Below, one piece after another: positions 6,659 to 9,969 of a DNA stretch of 9,969 bases. The stretch's first letter is position 1, and every line of letters begins with the position of its first letter. Position numbers and translations under genes: made by a program. The DNA comes from Clostridiales bacterium. GTDB lineage: Bacteria; Bacillota; Clostridia; Oscillospirales; Oscillospiraceae. The DNA lies in NCBI GenBank assembly GCA_004553495.1, contig SFLE01000037.1, positions 1 to 9,969 on the forward strand. Reading direction: 5' to 3'. The notes below the pieces were generated by a model that saw only the letters and a list, made by a program, of their open reading frames with translations, was not told where the DNA came from and searched no databases.

Positions 6659-7855
6659 ATGAGAGACCTGAAGCATCTGAACTGGTTCGAGAACCTCCTG
6701 CAGGAGGCGAACAACAAGCTCATAACTCAGGCGAAGCAGGAGGGGAAGATATGCGTCGCCTTTGTGTGCGAGAACACGCCCGAGCCGCTTATGAATCTCG
6801 GCAACGCCTTCGGCATCCGCCTGCACGCGCCGAACACGGGCTCGATGGACATCGCGACGTATTACATGACGAGCTTTCTGTGCGAAACGTCGAGGGCGCT
6901 TCTCGAGCGCGCCATCGAGGGCGGCTTCAACTTTGCCGACTGCGTTATAGCGCCGGACGGCTGCACGATGATAAACCGCTGCGTGGAGAATATGGAGCTT
7001 CTCAAGACCATGGGGGAGGGCAACGATAAGTTCTTCCATGAGTATATGGAGATACCCCTCAAGGCCGACGATAACGGTGTCGAGCTTCTCGTTTTGCAGT
7101 GCAAAAATCACATACTCAAGCCCCTGAGCGAAAACTACGGTATCGACGTCTCCGACGCTGCGATAAGAAAGGCCGTTGAGGAGCACAACCGCGTCTGCCG
7201 CGTTATAACCGAGATCGGAAACTTCCGCAAGGAGGCAAGGCCGAGGATAACGGGCTATGAGTTCCACGTTCTGACACTTGCTACATATGTTATGCCGCAG
7301 TATCTCATAATCGACAAGCTCGAGGAGACGCTTGAGGAGATAAAAACGCGCGAGCCCGAGGATAAGGAATACCGCGCGAGGATCGCGGTCGTCGGCTCCG
7401 AGATCGATGACAGCGGCTTTATCAAGCTCATCGAGGAGACGGGCGCTTATGTCTGCGCCGACCGCTTCTGCTTCGGCTCGCTGCCCGGCAGAATGGAGAT
7501 AGAGCTCAATGACGAGGAGGACGCGCTCACGCAGGTATGCCGCCATTATGTCTATAACGGCCACTGCCCGCGCATGTTCAACATGGAAAAGGTCTACGGA
7601 CGCAAGGCGTATGTAAACGACATCGCCAAAGAGTACGGCGCGGACGGCATAATCTATCAGCAGATAAAGTTCTGCGACCCCTGGGCGTATGAGCGGCTTC
7701 TCGGCTCGACCATGCTGCGCGAGGATTACGGCTATCCCGTTCTGTCCGTCGACCGGCCGTATAACATAAGCTCGTCCGTCGGACAGATGCGCACCCGCGT
7801 TCAGGCGTTCGTTGAAAGCATTGAGATCAAAAAGCTTCAGGGAGGTGCAAAGTAA
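6659..7855 (+). CDS. 2-hydroxyacyl-CoA dehydratase/BCR-family subunit, short type, module 2
   Basis: A 398-residue paralogue of the module 1 short subunit, sharing MRDLKHL at the N-terminus, LLQEANN at 13-19, ATYYMT at 66-71, VGSEIDD at 245-251, the DRFCFGSLPGR segment at 268-278, the ADGIIYQQIKFCDPW segment with Cys339, and MRTRVQAFVESIEIKKLQ near the end. Candidate iron-sulfur ligands are Cys75, Cys102 and Cys339. Other cysteines of module 1 (such as Cys60 and Cys101) are not kept, which narrows the ligand choice in that protein to Cys102. The start at 6659 is preferred over an in-frame ATG at 6638, because GGGGGAG at 6645-6651 precedes it and its first residues match the paralogue. Its stop overlaps the next start by one base, suggesting translational coupling to its partner subunit. 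Substrate unknown. Confidence 0.92.
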   Translation: MRDLKHLNWFENLLQEANNKLITQAKQEGKICVAFVCENTPEPLMNLGNAFGIRLHAPNTGSMDIATYYMTSFLCETSRALLERAIEGGFNFADCVIAPDGCTMINRCVENMELLKTMGEGNDKFFHEYMEIPLKADDNGVELLVLQCKNHILKPLSENYGIDVSDAAIRKAVEEHNRVCRVITEIGNFRKEARPRITGYEFHVLTLATYVMPQYLIIDKLEETLEEIKTREPEDKEYRARIAVVGSEIDDSGFIKLIEETGAYVCADRFCFGSLPGRMEIELNDEEDALTQVCRHYVYNGHCPRMFNMEKVYGRKAYVNDIAKEYGADGIIYQQIKFCDPWAYERLLGSTMLREDYGYPVLSVDRPYNISSSVGQMRTRVQAFVESIEIKKLQGGAK

Positions 7856-9435
7856 TGGCGATAGTAGTAAACGATAAAGAGCGCAAGGGCGAAAAGCAGC
7901 TGGGCGTTCTTTTTGACCAGGGCAAGGTACGCCGCCGCCGCGAGTGGCGCGGATTAAAGGACACGCTTTATGATTACACAAGATGGCTCTACCTTCTGTC
8001 AATACTTGCACGCGTTATCATAAAGCCGCGCAACGTGAAGGCAATGTTCCGCTACAGATGGTTTGCAAACTATCTTGCAGTGCCGCACATGCTCGATAAA
8101 TTCACCATCGGCCTGCGCGATGAGCCCCTGCGCATAACCCACACCGCGATGGACTTCGTCGTAAAGGATGTTGCGCAGTGCATCGATAACTCAATAAAGG
8201 GCGACCGCCGCACAGGCAACAACGTAAAATACTCCGAAAAGTGCGTCCTGTGGGACGAAAACGCCATGACCGCCGTTATGATGGGCTTCCCGACGCTAAA
8301 CTGCATCCTGCGCGAGGTGCCGACGATGTTCTCGGCAAACCTCCTGAACCAGCACTCCGGCATGCACTATCTCGATGTTGCCCAGCAGTTTGGCATTCCC
8401 GGCGACGTCTGCCCCATGCCCGAGGCGGAGCTCGGCGTTTCGATAGACGACGACTTCCCCGTGCTCGGCAAGTGCGCGGTGCAGGTGAACACGACCTGCG
8501 ACGGCTCGCTCATGGGCAACGGCCTTATCGCAAAGCGCCTCGAGCGAGAGTACGGCATACCGACCTTCCAGCTCGTTGCGCCCATGCGCCATACGCAGGA
8601 GGACGTTCAGAAGTATGCTGCCAACGACGTCAAGGCCGCCATAAAGTTTATAGAGGAGCAGACGGGCGAGAAGTGGGACTGGAATGCGTATTTTGAGTGC
8701 GCAAAGCGCGTCAACAGCACGACCCGCAACCGCGTCAGCTGGCTGGAGGTCAACAGCACGCCGTATCCGCAGTTTGTCGGCGCAGTGTTCTCACTGTATA
8801 ACGACACAAACTACATGGGCAACTGCGGCCGTTATCCCGCCTTCGTCGAGATCGACAAAAAGGTCATGAAGCTCGTTCAGCAGGGCTATAAGAACAAGAC
8901 CATGATGGCGCCGGAATACCGCCACAGATGCATCGTGTGGGGCGTTCAGCCGCAGTATATCATCGATATGCTCTACTGGATGATCCAGTGCTGGGGCGTC
9001 GTGCCTCTGACAGATATGCTGTCGATGGTAATAAGCGAGGAGATCGCCGAAGAGGATACGCCCGAAAACCGCGAGCAGGCTTACTACGACATGGCGTGGC
9101 TGACCATGAACATGATCATGCGCAACCACACCCACGGCGGCTACAAGGTACTCGTCGACGAGCTTTGGGAATACTGCGAGAAGATGAACGCCGACATGGT
9201 CATGATGTGGGAGCACATGTCCTGCAAGGCGCTGACCGGCATGCACGGCCAGTTCGAGGAGCAGGCCAGGGAGCGAGGAATCCACCTCGTCTGGGTCTGC
9301 CACGACCTTGCCGACCCGCGAGTTTACACCCGACAGGCGATACGCGACCAGTTCAATCAGTACATGCGCACCGTTATGCGTGAAGAGCCGATAGATCCGA
9401 CGATCGAGATACTGCCGGATGAGCACGCATGGTAA
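7855..9435 (+). CDS. 2-hydroxyacyl-CoA dehydratase/BCR-family subunit, long type, module 2
   Basis: A 526-residue paralogue of the module 1 long subunit. The N-terminal extension is conserved: REWRGLKDT (29-37), a hydrophobic stretch at about 39-57, and RYRWFANYLAVP (66-77). In the dehydratase-like part, FGIPGDVC carries Cys186, NTTCD Cys215, and MMWEHMSC Cys457; the first two are 29 residues apart, exactly as in module 1. Further shared pieces are NHTHGG near 424-429 (THTVGG in module 1), NQYMRTVMREEPIDPT near 501-516, and a final Trp. The start overlaps the upstream stop codon (TAATG) and follows GGGAGG at about 7841. It should pair with the 398-residue subunit upstream. The differing residues around the shared cysteines suggest a substrate different from that of module 1 (inference). 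Confidence 0.88.
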   Translation: MAIVVNDKERKGEKQLGVLFDQGKVRRRREWRGLKDTLYDYTRWLYLLSILARVIIKPRNVKAMFRYRWFANYLAVPHMLDKFTIGLRDEPLRITHTAMDFVVKDVAQCIDNSIKGDRRTGNNVKYSEKCVLWDENAMTAVMMGFPTLNCILREVPTMFSANLLNQHSGMHYLDVAQQFGIPGDVCPMPEAELGVSIDDDFPVLGKCAVQVNTTCDGSLMGNGLIAKRLEREYGIPTFQLVAPMRHTQEDVQKYAANDVKAAIKFIEEQTGEKWDWNAYFECAKRVNSTTRNRVSWLEVNSTPYPQFVGAVFSLYNDTNYMGNCGRYPAFVEIDKKVMKLVQQGYKNKTMMAPEYRHRCIVWGVQPQYIIDMLYWMIQCWGVVPLTDMLSMVISEEIAEEDTPENREQAYYDMAWLTMNMIMRNHTHGGYKVLVDELWEYCEKMNADMVMMWEHMSCKALTGMHGQFEEQARERGIHLVWVCHDLADPRVYTRQAIRDQFNQYMRTVMREEPIDPTIEILPDEHAW

Positions 9436-9449
9436 GGAGGAGAAACGAT

Positions 9450-9620
9450 ATGTCAAAACTTAAAATGCTGCCCCTTAAAATGCTCGGCGGCGGAGCGGGC
9501 CTTTTCGCCGTGACATTTGCAATATACTTCTTTAACCTTGATATGAAATTCCTGGCCTACTGCGTAGAACCCATCCTGCTATGGAACTACGACAGGATCC
9601 CCCGCAAGCAGTATGTATAA
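9450..9620 (+). CDS. 56-residue single-span membrane protein, module 2
   Basis: The counterpart of the module 1 miniature membrane protein: a basic N-terminus, a glycine-rich then hydrophobic segment at about 12-30, FNLDM at 28-32, Pro41, Tyr47-Asp48, Arg52. From FNLDM to the end it aligns with the module 1 protein without a gap. The start at 9450 follows AAGGAGG at 9434-9440; an in-frame ATG at 9429 lies inside the upstream gene and is less likely. It sits 14 bases after the long subunit and directly before a terminator. The topology is probably N-in or N-out with one helix; no signal-peptidase site is evident. Function unknown; a membrane anchor or stabilising partner for the dehydratase is the working idea. 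Confidence 0.82.
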   Translation: MSKLKMLPLKMLGGGAGLFAVTFAIYFFNLDMKFLAYCVEPILLWNYDRIPRKQYV

Positions 9621-9969
9621 AGCAAAAAGCTCTCCCGTCTCGGATGGGAGAGCTTTTGCAATAGGCGTGACTGCTCCGCCGTTTCACCCGTGGTGCAGGG
9701 GCACAACAGCGCCGTATTTTGATGATATGGACGATATCGCCGAACGCTGGGCGCGAGACCCTGAGACGGGAGAGACCTATACCGTACCCGGCAATATGAC
9801 CTATAAGCAGTGGGCAGCAAAGCAAACAGGGCTTGCAAAAAGCGTTAAACCGCTTGAAAAATCTACGAAAAATGGTATAGTAAAGTCACTTGATATCGAT
9901 GATTTTCAAATAATGGCGAGCAGCAAAGAAATACGTCCTGAAGTATCGGACATTATAGGCAAGATTATA
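9613..9969 (+). pseudogene. truncated phage minor head protein (MuF/SPP1 gp7 type), runs off the window
   Basis: A frame open from 9613 to the window edge (119 codons) contains PPFHPWCRGTTAPYFDD at 22-38, the cysteine/histidine end motif of the MuF (SPP1 gp7) phage minor head domain, followed by the usual ARDPETGETYTVPGNMTYKQW segment and a lysine-rich linker into an unrecognised C-terminal region. In complete genes this motif lies after roughly 200 or more residues of head-protein domain; here the preceding codons are just the hairpin terminator, so the real homology seems to begin near 9661. The N-terminal part has been lost and no ribosome binding site of its own fits. Such proteins often carry a C-terminal extension, sometimes with an effector or toxin domain; too little is visible to say. 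Likely a prophage remnant or insertion junction. Confidence 0.7.
9622..9659 (+). terminator. terminator of module 2, possibly bidirectional
   Basis: The arms GCAAAAAGCTCTCCC (9622-9636) and GGGAGAGCTTTTGC (9645-9658) pair along their length with one unpaired A and a loop of about eight bases. The right arm ends in four T and the left arm carries five A, so the element could act in both directions. It lies right after the last module 2 stop codon. Confidence 0.75.

Larger units (their letters stand above)
2920..9620 (+). repeat. ancient tandem duplication of a dehydratase module
   Basis: Two consecutive units share the same order: promoter/operator, 398-residue subunit, 526-536-residue subunit, miniature membrane protein. 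The two short subunits have identical length, and clear similarity runs over each gene pair, roughly half the residues by eye for the short subunits. The DNA has diverged widely except for blocks such as 23 identical bases around the short-subunit start codons (3060-3082 and 6656-6678). The duplication is therefore old, or the units were acquired separately. Only module 1 has the four-cysteine gene. Confidence 0.85.

Noticed and set aside
6370..6723. A 117-codon minus-strand frame across the module 2 promoter region
   Set aside because: It covers a strong terminator, the operator/promoter boxes and the 5' end of the module 2 gene. Its composition is that of AT-rich noncoding DNA.
6653..8011. 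A 452-codon open frame on the minus strand opposite module 2
   Set aside because: Same reason: it is a shadow of the short subunit gene, its product resembles no protein, and no ribosome binding site supports it.

Overview
The window looks like chromosome of an anaerobic, moderately GC-rich Firmicute, most likely a gut clostridium of the Oscillospiraceae type. The reasons are strong AGGAGG-type ribosome binding sites, oxygen-sensitive 2-hydroxyacyl-CoA dehydratase/benzoyl-CoA reductase (BCR)-type enzymes, and a Firmicute-style phage head gene fragment at the right edge. The genus is inference. All genes that can be supported lie on the + strand.

Region 1 (1-2657) is the 3' part of an operon entered from the left. 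It holds two divergent DUF3237 (UPF0311) proteins followed by two divergent classical short-chain dehydrogenases (SDRs). Gaps are short and each gene has its own ribosome binding site. A hairpin terminator follows at about 2847-2881.

Regions 2 and 3 (about 2920-6392 and 6510-9659) are two diverged copies of one module. Each copy runs: promoter with three upstream TGYACA-like hexamers at fixed spacing; a 398-residue dehydratase-family subunit; a 526-536-residue dehydratase-family subunit with a long, partly hydrophobic N-terminal extension; a 52-56-residue single-span membrane protein with an FNLDM motif; terminator. Module 1 also carries a 90-residue four-cysteine (CPKC...CPKCG) protein before its terminator. 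Both subunits of both modules keep three cysteines at equivalent places, as expected for an iron-sulfur cluster-bearing pair. The ATP-dependent activator that such enzymes need, and any CoA transferase or ligase, are not in the window.

Region 4 (about 9661-9969) is the C-terminal part of a MuF/SPP1 gp7-type phage minor head protein. Its N-terminal part is absent and the reading frame runs off the window. It abuts the module 2 terminator, which marks a recombination or prophage-decay junction.

Taken together, the SDRs could oxidise or reduce a hydroxyl/keto group, the DUF3237 proteins have an unknown role, and the dehydratase-family pairs could remove a hydroxyl group from, or reduce, an acyl-CoA or related substrate. 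The substrate cannot be read from the sequence. The most novel-looking signals are the paired miniature membrane proteins, the matching N-terminal extensions of the long subunits (together suggesting membrane-associated complexes), and the shared promoter/operator layout of the two modules.
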